From Desulfarculaceae bacterium (lineage in GTDB: Bacteria; Desulfobacterota; Desulfarculia; Desulfarculales; Desulfarculaceae), in the NCBI GenBank assembly GCA_021737145.1, contig JAIPEN010000005.1, positions 62,001-126,000 of the forward strand: DNA of 64,000 nt, in the 5' to 3' direction. Shown in pieces: positions 26,779 to 36,391 of the stretch. The notes under the pieces were generated by a model. That model saw only the letters and a program-made list of their open reading frames with translations. It was not told the DNA's origin and did not search any database. The position numbers were made by a program, and so were the translations under genes. Numbering within the stretch: position 1 is the first letter of the stretch; every line of letters starts with the position of its first letter.

Positions 26779-28095
26779 GTGGGCCCAACCTCTAGCCACC
26801 AGGGCAGTGAAATCCATCCCCCCCAGCCGCGAGGCTGGCGAAACCGCCGCGCCGCCAAGGGAAAGGGTCCGATCTACTACGGCTGGTACGTGGTGGTCAT
26901 GGCCTTTGCGGCCAACTTCGCGGCCGCGGCCACCCAGTTCTACGCCTTCAACGCCTTCATGCTGCCCCTGTGCGCCGAGCGGGGCTGGACCCGGGCCGAC
27001 ATAAACCTGGCCCCCATCGTGGGCTACGGCTTCGGCCTGGCCGGGCAATACTTTTACGGCGCCATCATCGGTCGCATCGGGCCGCGCCGCTTCATGACCA
27101 TCGGGGCCCTGGTGTCGGCCACGGCCTTCATCTGTCTGGGCCAGGTGGAAGACCTGCTCCTGTTCTACGTGGCCTACACCATGGTCATCCTGGGCAACGC
27201 GGCCATGGCCTCCCTGGTGGCCAACACCGCGGTATCCAACTGGTTCGTCCAGTACCGGGGCCGGGCCCTGGGCATGGCCACCAGCGGGCTCACCCTGGCC
27301 GGGGTGATCATTCCCTTCGCGGCCCATCACCTGCTGCACGTCATCGGCTTGAACAACGCCTTTTTGACCATCGGCCTGGCCATCGGCTGCCTCTCCCCCC
27401 TGGCCTGGCTGGTGGTGCGCGACTCTCCGGAGTCCAAAGGCCTGCACCCGGACGGCCGCATCCCGGCCACGGCGGACCCGCCCTCCGGGCCCTCGGCCAT
27501 GGAGGTGTGCACCGTGCCCATCAAGGTCCTGGTAAAGACCGGCAGTTTCTGGCGGGTGGGCCTGGCCTATGGATTGGCCAGCGCCGGGGTCTTCGCGGTG
27601 GTGTTCCAGTTGGGCCCGCGCTTCCAGGACCTGGGCTACGACGGCTCCACGGCCATGCTGCTGGTCACCTTCGCCTCCATTGCCGGCACCTGCGGCAAGT
27701 TCACCTGGGGCTTCCTGTGCGACCGTTTCCCGCCCAGCCGCCTGGCGGCGGTGATGTTCTGCCTGGTGGGGGTGGGTCAGATAATGGGCCTGATCGCCAG
27801 CGGACCCGTCACCGTGGGCCTGTTCATCCTCATCTTCGGCTTCGGCATGGGCGGCATCATGTCCACCTTCCCCATAATGACCGCCTGGTGCTTCGGCCGG
27901 CACAGCTTCGCCTCGGTGTTTAGGGTGCTGGCCCTGTTTCTGTCCTTGCAGGCCGTGGGCTACGTGGCCATGGGCCAGACCTTCCGGCTCACCGGATCCT
28001 ATGACGCGGCCTACCTCCTGTTCGTGTTCATCGACCTGGGCGCGGCGGCCATGGTGCTGGGCGTAAAGCCCACCGAGGCCGCGATCATCGCTTGA
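26779..28095 (+). CDS. MFS transporter, oxalate/formate antiporter-like
   Basis: 438 residues, 12 hydrophobic segments in two halves. A charged N-terminal tail of about 30 residues precedes the first segment (IYYGWYVVVMAFAANFAAAA). The MFS signature between helices 2 and 3 reads GRIGPRRFM. The YYGWYVV opening resembles the oxalate/formate-type monocarboxylate carriers. The GTG start has AGGAG 11 bases upstream. The last 11 bases overlap the convergent trpA gene, so no terminator separates them. Substrate unknown; a carboxylate fits the LarA and IorAB neighbours. Confidence 0.85.
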   Translation: MGPTSSHQGSEIHPPQPRGWRNRRAAKGKGPIYYGWYVVVMAFAANFAAAATQFYAFNAFMLPLCAERGWTRADINLAPIVGYGFGLAGQYFYGAIIGRIGPRRFMTIGALVSATAFICLGQVEDLLLFYVAYTMVILGNAAMASLVANTAVSNWFVQYRGRALGMATSGLTLAGVIIPFAAHHLLHVIGLNNAFLTIGLAIGCLSPLAWLVVRDSPESKGLHPDGRIPATADPPSGPSAMEVCTVPIKVLVKTGSFWRVGLAYGLASAGVFAVVFQLGPRFQDLGYDGSTAMLLVTFASIAGTCGKFTWGFLCDRFPPSRLAAVMFCLVGVGQIMGLIASGPVTVGLFILIFGFGMGGIMSTFPIMTAWCFGRHSFASVFRVLALFLSLQAVGYVAMGQTFRLTGSYDAAYLLFVFIDLGAAAMVLGVKPTEAAIIA

Positions 28096-28881
28096 GCGCC
28101 CCGCGCAGTTGGCCGGCCAGCTCGCTCATCGAGCGCACCGCCTCGGCGGGGCCGTCCGCCTCCTGCACCCGGCGCACCAGGGCGCTGCCCACCACCACGC
28201 CGTCGGCCACCGGGGCCAGGGCCGCGGCCTGGGCCGGGGTGGCCACGCCGAATCCCACCGCCACCGGCAACGACGAAGCGGCCCGCACCTTTTGCATGGC
28301 GGCCAGGCGCTCCCGGCCCAGCTCCAGGTCCGAACCGGTCACCCCGTCCATGGACACGTAATACAAAAAGCCCTTGCCCGCCTGCATGATGCGCTGCAGC
28401 CGCTCCGGCGGAGTGCCCGGCGCGGCCATGAACACCGGAGCCAGGCCGTGTTGGTCGCAGGCGGCCAGCCACTCGCCCGCCTCCTCGGGCGGGATATCCG
28501 GTATGATCACCCCGCTCACCCCAGCATCGGCGGCGCGCCGGGCGAACTCTTGGCAGCCCATGGCCAGCACCGGATTGATGTAGGTCATCACCACCAGGGC
28601 CGCTTGCACCTTGCCGGCAATGGAGGCCACCGAGTCCAGCACGTTGGCCGGAGTGGCCCCGGCCATAAGGGCCTGGTGGCTGGAGGCTTGGATAATGGGG
28701 CCGTCGGCCAGGGGATCGGAAAAGGGGATGCCCACCTCGATCACCTCGGAGCCCAGGCCGTCCAGGGCCAGCACCAGCTCCTGGCAGGTGGCGTGATCCG
28801 GGAAGCCGCCGGTCACGTATGGCACAAAGGCGGCCCGGCCGGCTTCGGCCGCGTTGGCGAACTGTTCGCGCAGGTCCTTGC

Positions 28882-28885
<4 letters not shown>
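28085..28885 (-). CDS. trpA: Tryptophan synthase alpha chain
   Basis: 266 residues, the usual length. The catalytic Glu is in [17 protein letters not shown] and the phosphate-binding loops are in [12 protein letters not shown] and [10 protein letters not shown]. It cleaves indole-3-glycerol phosphate to indole, channelled to TrpB. ATG 28885 overlaps the trpB stop by 4 nt and is preferred over the longer open frame, which runs into trpB. Last gene of the trpDCFBA unit. Confidence 0.97.
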
Positions 28886-30096
<1,211 letters not shown>

Positions 30097-30654
30097 GATC
30101 CTTCTTGCCTTTCTCTATCTCCACGCCGCTGGACACGTCCACGGCAAAGGGTTGCACCTGGGCGATGGCCGCGCCCACGTTTTTCGGGGTAAGCCCCCCG
30201 GCCAGAATGATGGGCCGCTGGCGGGCGATGTCTTGGGCGATACTCCAGTCAAAGCTTTGCCCCGTGCCGCCGGCCTGGGACGAATCATAAGCGTCCAGCA
30301 GCAGGGCGCAGCCTGGATAGGCCGCTGGGTCCGGCTCGCGGCCCGCCCCCACCCCGAGGGCCTTGATCACCCGTGGGCCGAGGGAGGCCGTCTCGGTCTC
30401 GCTCTCGCTGCCGTGGAGCTGCACCCAGTCCAGGCCGCAATAGGCGCGCAGCTCGGCCACCTCTCGGGGCGGGGCGTCCACAAACACGCCAACCGTGGCC
30501 ACCAAAGGCGGCAGCCCGGTGATGATCTCGCGGGCCTGGTCCGGGCTAACCCGGCGGGAGCTCTCGGCCAACACGAAGCCTAGGGCGTGGGCTCCGGCCT
30601 GGCAGGCGGCCAGGGCGTCCTCGCGGTTGGTGATGCCGCATATCTTCACCCGGG

Positions 30655-31470
30655 TCATGCCGCCTCCTCCGCCCCCACCAGGACCGAGAGCGCGGCGGCC
30701 GGGTCGGGCGCCTGCATCAGGCTGGTGCCCACCAAAAATGCGTCCAAGCCGCCCTGGCGCAGCAGGCGCACCTGCTCGGGCCCGCTGATGCCGCTCTCGG
30801 CCACCACGGTCACTCCGGGCGGGATGAGCCGCCGAAGCTCCAGGCTGGTCTCCAGGCGCACGGCCAGCGTCTTGAGGTTGCGGTTATTGACCCCCACCAG
30901 GGACGGCTCCAGGGCCAGCACCGGCTCCAGCTCGGCCTCGGCATGCACCTCCAGCAGCACGTCCATGCCCAGCTCCCGGGCCAGACCGTACAACTCGGCC
31001 AGCTCGTCCCGCCCCAGGGCCGCGGCGATGAGCAGCACCGCGTCGGCCCCGGCCAGGCGGGCCTGGTGCACCTGGATCGGGTCGATGATGAAGTCCTTGC
31101 GCAGCGCGGGCAGAGCCACGGCCGAACGCGCATCGCTCAGATCGTCCAGGCAGCCGCCGAAAAACAGCGGGTCGGTGAGCACCGACAGGGCCGCCGCCCC
31201 GCCCCGGGCATAGTCCCGGGCCCGCGTCTCCACGTCGCCGCCCGGGTCCAGCTCACCCCGCGAGGGCGAGCGCCGTTTGATCTCCGCGATCACCGGCACC
31301 GAGGCGCAGGCCCGCAACGAGGCCAGGAAGCCACGGGCCGGCGGGGCGTCCTGGGCCGCGGCCTTCAGCTCGGCCAGGGAGTTCCCGGCCTTGAGCGCGG
31401 CCACCTCCTGGCGTTTGTTGGCCAGAATGCGGGCCAGCACCCCCAACTCGTCTGGGCTCGGCTCAGGCAT
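30655..31470 (-). CDS. trpC: Indole-3-glycerol phosphate synthase
   Basis: 271 residues, a single-function TrpC rather than a TrpCF fusion. Visible blocks are VIAEIKRRSPSRGEL, ALSVLTDPLFFGG, LRKDFIIDPIQVHQARLAGA, LVGVNNRNLKTL and VAESGISGPEQV. The catalytic Lys and Glu residues of the family are in these blocks. It closes the indole ring from CdRP. Overlaps trpD by 8 nt and trpF by 4 nt. Confidence 0.97.
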   Translation of the reverse strand: MPEPSPDELGVLARILANKRQEVAALKAGNSLAELKAAAQDAPPARGFLASLRACASVPVIAEIKRRSPSRGELDPGGDVETRARDYARGGAAALSVLTDPLFFGGCLDDLSDARSAVALPALRKDFIIDPIQVHQARLAGADAVLLIAAALGRDELAELYGLARELGMDVLLEVHAEAELEPVLALEPSLVGVNNRNLKTLAVRLETSLELRRLIPPGVTVVAESGISGPEQVRLLRQGGLDAFLVGTSLMQAPDPAAALSVLVGAEEAA

Positions 31471-32506
31471 TGACCACCTGCCGTTTGAGCCCCTGACTGA
31501 AGGACACCAGCTGCTCCAGCTTGGCCAGGGCCGCGCCGGAGTCGATTATCTCCGAGGCCAGGGCCACGCCCCGGGCCAAGTCCCCGGCCTTGCCCGCCGC
31601 GGCCAGGGCGGCGGCCGCGTTCAGCAACACCATGTCCCGCCGCGCCCCGGGCTCCCCCTTGAGCACGGCCAGGGTGTGGGCCCGGCACTGATCAACCGTG
31701 CCGCCGGCCACTTCCTCCGGAGCGGCCCGCCGCAGTCCGAACTGCTCGGGGGTTATCTCCAAGGTCTCCACCTGGCCGCCCTGGAGCCGGGCCATGGCGG
31801 TCGAACCGGTGACGGTCACCTCGTCCATGCCCTCGCCGTGCACCACATAGGCGCTGTCCACCCCCAGGCGTCCCAACACGTGGGCCAGTGGCTCCACCAG
31901 GGCGGGATCGTACACCCCCACCACCAGCACGTTGGCCCCGGCCGGGTTGGTCAAGGGGCCCAGCAGATTGAACACGGTGCGCAGGCCCACCTCGCGGCGG
32001 GGGCCGATGGCGTGGCGCATGGCCCCGTGCAGGGCGGGCGCGAACAAGAAGCCCACCCCCACTTCGTCGATGCAGGCCCCGATCTGCTCGGGGCTTAGGT
32101 CAAGGGGCACCCCCAGGGCCTCCAGCAGATCGGCCGCGCCGCAGGAGGAGCTGATGGCCCGGTTGCCGTGCTTGGCCACCTTGAGCCCCGCCCCGGCCAC
32201 CACGAAAGCGGTGGTGGTGGAGACGTTGAAGGTGCCGGCCCCGTCGCCGCCGGTGCCCACCGTGTCCACCAGCACCTCGCCGTCGGCCTGGGCCCGGCAG
32301 GCCACGGGCGTGGCCTTGGCCCGCATTACCCGGGCCGCGCCGCTGATCTCGGACAGGCACTCCCCCTTCATGCGCAGGGCCACCAGAAAGGCCCCGATCT
32401 GGGCCTGGGTGGCCTGGCCCTCCATGATCTGATCCATGGCCGCGATCATCTGTTCTTCGCTCAGGTCTTGGCCGCTTACCGCCAGGGCGATGGCTTGCTG
32501 AATCAT
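31463..32506 (-). CDS. trpD: Anthranilate phosphoribosyltransferase
   Basis: 347 residues, stand-alone TrpD. The PRPP-binding motif DTVGTGGDGAGTFNVST and KHGNRAISSSCGAADLLEALG are intact, as is FLFAPALHGAMRH. It joins anthranilate and PRPP. ATG 32506 lies 22 nt past the attenuator T run and has GGGAG upstream; the open frame upstream is only the leader region. It is the first structural gene of the Trp-attenuated unit. The anthranilate synthase genes it needs (trpE, trpG) are not here but 10 kb upstream, in the unit with the Phe/Trp/Tyr leader. Confidence 0.96.
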   Translation of the reverse strand: MIQQAIALAVSGQDLSEEQMIAAMDQIMEGQATQAQIGAFLVALRMKGECLSEISGAARVMRAKATPVACRAQADGEVLVDTVGTGGDGAGTFNVSTTTAFVVAGAGLKVAKHGNRAISSSCGAADLLEALGVPLDLSPEQIGACIDEVGVGFLFAPALHGAMRHAIGPRREVGLRTVFNLLGPLTNPAGANVLVVGVYDPALVEPLAHVLGRLGVDSAYVVHGEGMDEVTVTGSTAMARLQGGQVETLEITPEQFGLRRAAPEEVAGGTVDQCRAHTLAVLKGEPGARRDMVLLNAAAALAAAGKAGDLARGVALASEIIDSGAALAKLEQLVSFSQGLKRQVVNA

Positions 32507-32527
32507 CTTGCTTCTCCCGATACCCAC

Positions 32528-32573
32528 AAAAAAAACCGGGGCCGTGAACCCTCTTTGGTCCACGGCCCCGGTT
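32528..32573 (-). terminator. trp attenuator terminator
   Basis: A 13-bp perfect stem (AACCGGGGCCGTG with CACGGCCCCGGTT) ends in an eight-U run on the minus strand. The segment GTGGACCA at its 5' side can instead pair with TGGTCCAC in the leader gene (plus-strand 32610-32617), giving an antiterminator. Confidence 0.92.
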
Positions 32574-32592
32574 AAGATCTTTTGGGCTGAGC

Positions 32593-32664
32593 CTAGCGCG
32601 CTAGCGCGGGTGGACCACTCCTGTCCTCGTACCACCACCAATAACGCCAGCAGGTCGCAAACAT
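32593..32664 (-). CDS. trpL: trp leader peptide
   Basis: 23-codon ORF whose residues 5-12 read CWRYWWWY: four Trp codons, three of them consecutive. GAGGAG lies nine bases before the ATG. Ribosome stalling at these codons when charged tRNA-Trp is scarce would free the TGGTCCAC segment (32610-32617), prevent the terminator at 32528-32573 and let trpDCFBA be transcribed. The stop codon lies 15 nt beyond that segment, so a ribosome that finishes translation would cover it. This is the classic Trp attenuator design. Confidence 0.92.
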   Translation of the reverse strand: MFATCWRYWWWYEDRSGPPALAR

Positions 32665-32688
32665 GTATCTAGACTCCTCGCTCGAAAA

Positions 32689-32698
32689 TTGTATACAA
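32689..32698. promoter_or_regulatory. TTGTATACAA palindrome at trpL promoter
   Basis: A 10-bp perfect palindrome directly downstream of the -10 element, over the expected transcription start. The same core occurs at the trpE leader (44348-44359) but not at the Phe/Tyr leader, so it may be a tryptophan-responsive operator. Confidence 0.4.
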
Positions 32699-32727
32699 AA
32701 ATTACCCCTAAACGGCGCGCCAGTCAA
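32699..32727 (-). promoter_or_regulatory. trpL-trpDCFBA promoter
   Basis: TTGACT (32722-32727), 17 nt and TAATTT (32699-32704) on the minus strand. The -35 overlaps the tyrA stop codon. The -10 match is modest (three of six). Confidence 0.5.
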
Positions 32728-33572
32728 GCGCATATTGCGGGCCGGCCTCCTTTGATGAACTCGCCCACCTCTTCCATGGTCTTGACCAGGGCCCCCCGGT
32801 CGCTGCCCTCCAGGGCAGCCACCAGGCCGTCCAGGCCCTTTTGCAGGGTGCGGGCCGCGTTGAGCCCGTCGGGGTTGTGCAGGGCCAGGTCGGCGTAGAG
32901 CTCGGCCGGCTGCCCGCTCTGGCGACAGAGCAGGCCCAAGAGCTCCTGGAACCAGGGCCCGGAGAGCTCGCCGTCGTCCTTGGGATGAAAGCCAAGCTGC
33001 ATCAGGCTCCAGCCGAATGCGTAGAGCATCAAGTGGCGAAGGGTCTGCACCTGGGCCATGAGCCGGTCGTGGCGCTCCGGGGCCATGACCACCGCGCGGG
33101 CCCCCTGCTGGCGCAGGAAGCGGCGCAGCCAGGCCAGCCAACGGCGGCCCCGCCCCTCGGTGAGAAAAACGATCTGCCCGGCCAGGGAGGGAGCCCCCGG
33201 CCCGAACAGGGGATGGGCCCCCACCACCTCGCCCCGGGCATGGGCCAGCATGCTGGCCAGGGGCTGTTGCTTGAGCGAGGTGATGTCCACCACCACGCCC
33301 TCGGGATCGGTGTGGGGCCCGATGGAGCGCATCACCTCGTCCACCGCGTGCACCGGCACGGCCAGGATGATCATCTGGCAGGCGCGCACGAACTCCGGAG
33401 TCACCGGGTCGCCCTTGGCGTCGGCCACCAAAACCCTGCCCACGGCCGGCTCCAGCAGGGCCTGGAGCCAGGCGCCCATGCGGCCCTGGCCGCCGATGAT
33501 TCCCACGGTGAGCCCCTGGGCCTCGCCGGGACGGGGCGGCGTAAAGCCGCCAAAGTCAGCCTCCTGGTTCAT
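32724..33572 (-). CDS. tyrA: Prephenate dehydrogenase
   Basis: 282 residues with an N-terminal NAD-binding domain (VGIIGGQGRMGAWLQALLEP) and the GAHPLFGPG motif of the TyrA family. It oxidatively decarboxylates prephenate to 4-hydroxyphenylpyruvate for tyrosine. There is no fused chorismate mutase and no recognisable ACT domain, so control by feedback may be weak and attenuation more important. ATG 33572 overlaps the pheA stop by one base (TGATG). It is the last gene of the Phe/Tyr unit, and the trpL promoter begins at its stop. Confidence 0.92.
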   Translation of the reverse strand: MNQEADFGGFTPPRPGEAQGLTVGIIGGQGRMGAWLQALLEPAVGRVLVADAKGDPVTPEFVRACQMIILAVPVHAVDEVMRSIGPHTDPEGVVVDITSLKQQPLASMLAHARGEVVGAHPLFGPGAPSLAGQIVFLTEGRGRRWLAWLRRFLRQQGARAVVMAPERHDRLMAQVQTLRHLMLYAFGWSLMQLGFHPKDDGELSGPWFQELLGLLCRQSGQPAELYADLALHNPDGLNAARTLQKGLDGLVAALEGSDRGALVKTMEEVGEFIKGGRPAICA

Positions 33573-34690
33573 CAGTTCATCTCCCCGGCCGGGAATGACC
33601 CCAGCACCTTGAGCTGTTCCACCTGGCCGTCCAGCGCCTTGAGGGCCTCGGCCACCTCCGGGTCTTGCCGGTGGCCCATCAGGTCCACGAAAAAGGCGTA
33701 TTCCCAGGGCCGGTCCTTGGTGGGGCGCGATTCGATGCGGGTCAGGTTGATGCCCCGCCGGGCCAGCTCGCCCAGAGCCTGGTGCAGCGAGCCGGGCTGG
33801 TGCGAGGCCATGAACACCAACGAGGTCTTGTCCTGGCCGCATGAGGGCGCGTCCTGGGCGCTGACCACCAGGAAGCGGGTGGTGTTGTGGCTGTAGTCCT
33901 GAATGCCCTCGGCCAGCACCTGAAGGCCATAGGGCTCGGCCGCCGCCAGGTTGCCCACCGCGGCCGAACCGGGAGTTTCGGCTGCTTGGCGGGCGGCGGC
34001 GGCGGTGCTGGTGGCCTCGGACAGGCGCGCCTGGGGCTGGTGCTTGGCCAGCCACCCGCGGCACTGGGCCAGGGCCTGGGGATGGGAGTAGATGATCTCC
34101 ACGAACTCCAGCTCGTCCTCGATGCTCATCAGGGCGTGGCTGACCGGCGCGTAGACCTCGCCGCATACCTTGAGTTGGGAGTTCATGAGCTGGTCCAGGG
34201 ATGCGTTCACCGCGCCCTCGCCGGAGTTTTCCACCGGCACCAGGCCCACCGAGCAGTTGCCCCGCTCCACCTCGCGAAACACCTCGCCGATGCTGGCCAG
34301 GGCCTTGAGCTTGCTGCTGTGACCGAAGTGCTTTTGGGCCGCCTGATGGCTAAAGGTGTACTCCGGGCCAAGATAGGCCACGGACAAGGGGTTTTGCACC
34401 TCGCGGCAGGCGGAAATGATCTCGCGGAAGATGTTGCGCAGATAGCTGTCCGGCAGAGGGCCCCGGTTGCCCCGGCTCAGCTTGGCCAGCAGGTCGTTTT
34501 CGCGCTCGGGCGCGAAGATGGGCAGGCCGGCGGCCCGCTTTTGGCGGCCGATATCCAGGGCCAGGCCGGCCCGCTGGGCGATGAGATCCATCAGGCGCTG
34601 GTCGATCTGGTCGATCTGGTCGCGCAGGGCATCGATGCCGGAGCAGTCTTGACCCTCGAGGGGCACGGTCTGGCTGGGCATGGCGGTCAT
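33572..34690 (-). CDS. pheA: Chorismate mutase/prephenate dehydratase (P-protein)
   Basis: 372 residues. An AroQ-type chorismate mutase is at about 18-95 (IDALRDQIDQIDQRLMDLIA, ERENDLLAKL). The prephenate dehydratase domain is at about 100-280 (AYLGPEYTFSHQAA, GLVPVENSGEGAV, the Thr-containing HNTTRFLV). A C-terminal ACT domain (LHQALGELARRGINLTRIES, RPWEYAFFVDL) binds phenylalanine in the family. It makes phenylpyruvate from chorismate. It lies 12 nt after the second aroF and is coupled to tyrA. Confidence 0.96.
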   Translation of the reverse strand: MTAMPSQTVPLEGQDCSGIDALRDQIDQIDQRLMDLIAQRAGLALDIGRQKRAAGLPIFAPERENDLLAKLSRGNRGPLPDSYLRNIFREIISACREVQNPLSVAYLGPEYTFSHQAAQKHFGHSSKLKALASIGEVFREVERGNCSVGLVPVENSGEGAVNASLDQLMNSQLKVCGEVYAPVSHALMSIEDELEFVEIIYSHPQALAQCRGWLAKHQPQARLSEATSTAAAARQAAETPGSAAVGNLAAAEPYGLQVLAEGIQDYSHNTTRFLVVSAQDAPSCGQDKTSLVFMASHQPGSLHQALGELARRGINLTRIESRPTKDRPWEYAFFVDLMGHRQDPEVAEALKALDGQVEQLKVLGSFPAGEMN

Positions 34691-34702
34691 GGTGTCTTCT
34701 CC

Positions 34703-35605
<903 letters not shown>

Positions 35606-35659
35606 TTTCTTTCCCCTTGTTAATCCTGCCTGGACCGCGCCTTCCTCGCCCGTTCGGCC

Positions 35660-35704
35660 AAAAAAGAAAGGCCATGGGCGACTCTTGCGTCTGCCCATGG
35701 CCTT
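35660..35704 (-). terminator. Phe/Tyr attenuator terminator
   Basis: A 12-bp perfect stem (AAGGCCATGGGC with GCCCATGGCCTT) followed on the minus strand by CTTTCTTTTTT. GCAGACG at the top of its 5' arm (35688-35694) can pair with CGTCTGC in the leader gene (35758-35764), giving an antiterminator. Confidence 0.92.
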
Positions 35705-35736
35705 GGTTGCTTTCGCTTGGTATAGCCTAGTTCGGC

Positions 35737-35853
35737 TTATCCCTCCTCGGCACGCGAGCAGACGGTGCTAAAGTAATAAAAATAAAAATAAAAGACGCCG
35801 GAGCTAAACTGCTCCGCGCTCTGGAAGGATATGTCCGTTCTGCTCGTGTTCAT
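35737..35853 (-). CDS. Phe/Tyr leader peptide of the aroF-pheA-tyrA unit
   Basis: 38-codon ORF whose residues 21-28 read FYFYFYYF: eight consecutive Phe or Tyr codons, four of each. Phe also occurs at 10 and 16. There is no Trp. The Shine-Dalgarno is weak (AAGAG). The run is followed five bases later by CGTCTGC, which can pair with the terminator's 5' side. Shortage of charged tRNA-Phe or tRNA-Tyr should stall the ribosome in the run and switch on DAHP synthase, PheA and TyrA. I know of Phe-only leaders (pheL), but an alternating Phe/Tyr run is not one I recognise. Confidence 0.9.
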   Translation of the reverse strand: MNTSRTDISFQSAEQFSSGVFYFYFYYFSTVCSRAEEG

Positions 35854-35867
35854 ATCTCTTGTCTCTC

Positions 35868-35888
35868 ACCGGCCCAGTGGGGGCCGGT
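35868..35888 (-). other. 5'-terminal stem-loop of the Phe/Tyr leader mRNA
   Basis: ACCGGCCC and GGGCCGGT form an 8-bp perfect stem with a 5-nt loop. It starts within a base or two of the transcription start expected from the promoter, so the mRNA would begin with a hairpin, a feature that can slow decay. Confidence 0.55.
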
Positions 35889-35895
35889 TGAGCCA

Positions 35896-35924
35896 AGTAA
35901 ACTCCCCCTAGGCACCCTTGTCAA
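35896..35924 (-). promoter_or_regulatory. Promoter of the Phe/Tyr unit
   Basis: TTGACA (35919-35924, perfect), 17 nt, TTTACT (35896-35901, four of six) on the minus strand, 33 nt beyond the aroQ stop. A small AGCC/GGCT hairpin with a U run (about 35927-35942) may weakly end the upstream transcript. Confidence 0.8.
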
Positions 35925-35956
35925 GAGCTAAAAAATAGCCACTTGGCTTGTAACCG

Positions 35957-36391
35957 TCATGACGCACACTTTTCGGCCAGCCAGCGCAGGGCCAGGGCGT
36001 AGGAGCGCCAGCCGAACCCGGCGATGGACCCGGCGACCGCCCCGGCCAAGTAGGATACGTGGCGAAAACCCTCCCGGGCGGCCGGGTTGCTGAGGTGAAC
36101 CTCCACCACCGGCACCCCGCAGCAGAGCACCGCGTCGCGCAGGGCCACGCTGGTGTGGGTGTAGGCCGCGGCGTTGAGCGCCACCCCGGCGCAACTCTCG
36201 CCGGCCCGCTGCAGGGCGCTCACCAGCTCGCCCTCGGAGTTGGACTGCGCGAACTCCAGCTCCAGGCCCAGCTCGCCAGCCACCCCGGCCAGGCGCTCAT
36301 TGATATGGTCCAGGGTCAGGCTGCCGTAATGCTCCGACTCGCGGCGTCCCAGCATGTTCAGGTTGGGGCCGTTGAGCACCAGGATTTTCAT
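35957..36391 (-). CDS. aroQ: 3-dehydroquinate dehydratase, type II
   Basis: 144 residues, standard for type II. LNGPNLNMLGRRESEHYGS holds the catalytic Arg and Tyr; NAAAYTHTSVALRDA and EVHLSNPAARE hold the catalytic His and substrate-binding residues. It dehydrates 3-dehydroquinate. Start overlaps the aroC stop by 4 nt; last gene of unit A. Confidence 0.97.
   Translation of the reverse strand: MKILVLNGPNLNMLGRRESEHYGSLTLDHINERLAGVAGELGLELEFAQSNSEGELVSALQRAGESCAGVALNAAAYTHTSVALRDAVLCCGVPVVEVHLSNPAAREGFRHVSYLAGAVAGSIAGFGWRSYALALRWLAEKCAS

Noticed and set aside
28085-28095. Frameshift or misassembly where the MFS gene and trpA overlap
   Set aside because: Both C-termini are complete and family-like; a convergent 11-bp overlap is a normal outcome in compact genomes.
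34597-34625. Short tandem repeat in the pheA gene
   Set aside because: It encodes the coiled chorismate mutase helix (DQIDQIDQ) and is explained by coding.
35606-35698. ATG at 35698 as the start of the second DAHP synthase
   Set aside because: It lies within the attenuator hairpin and would add 31 unconserved residues; ATG 35605 has a good ribosome site.
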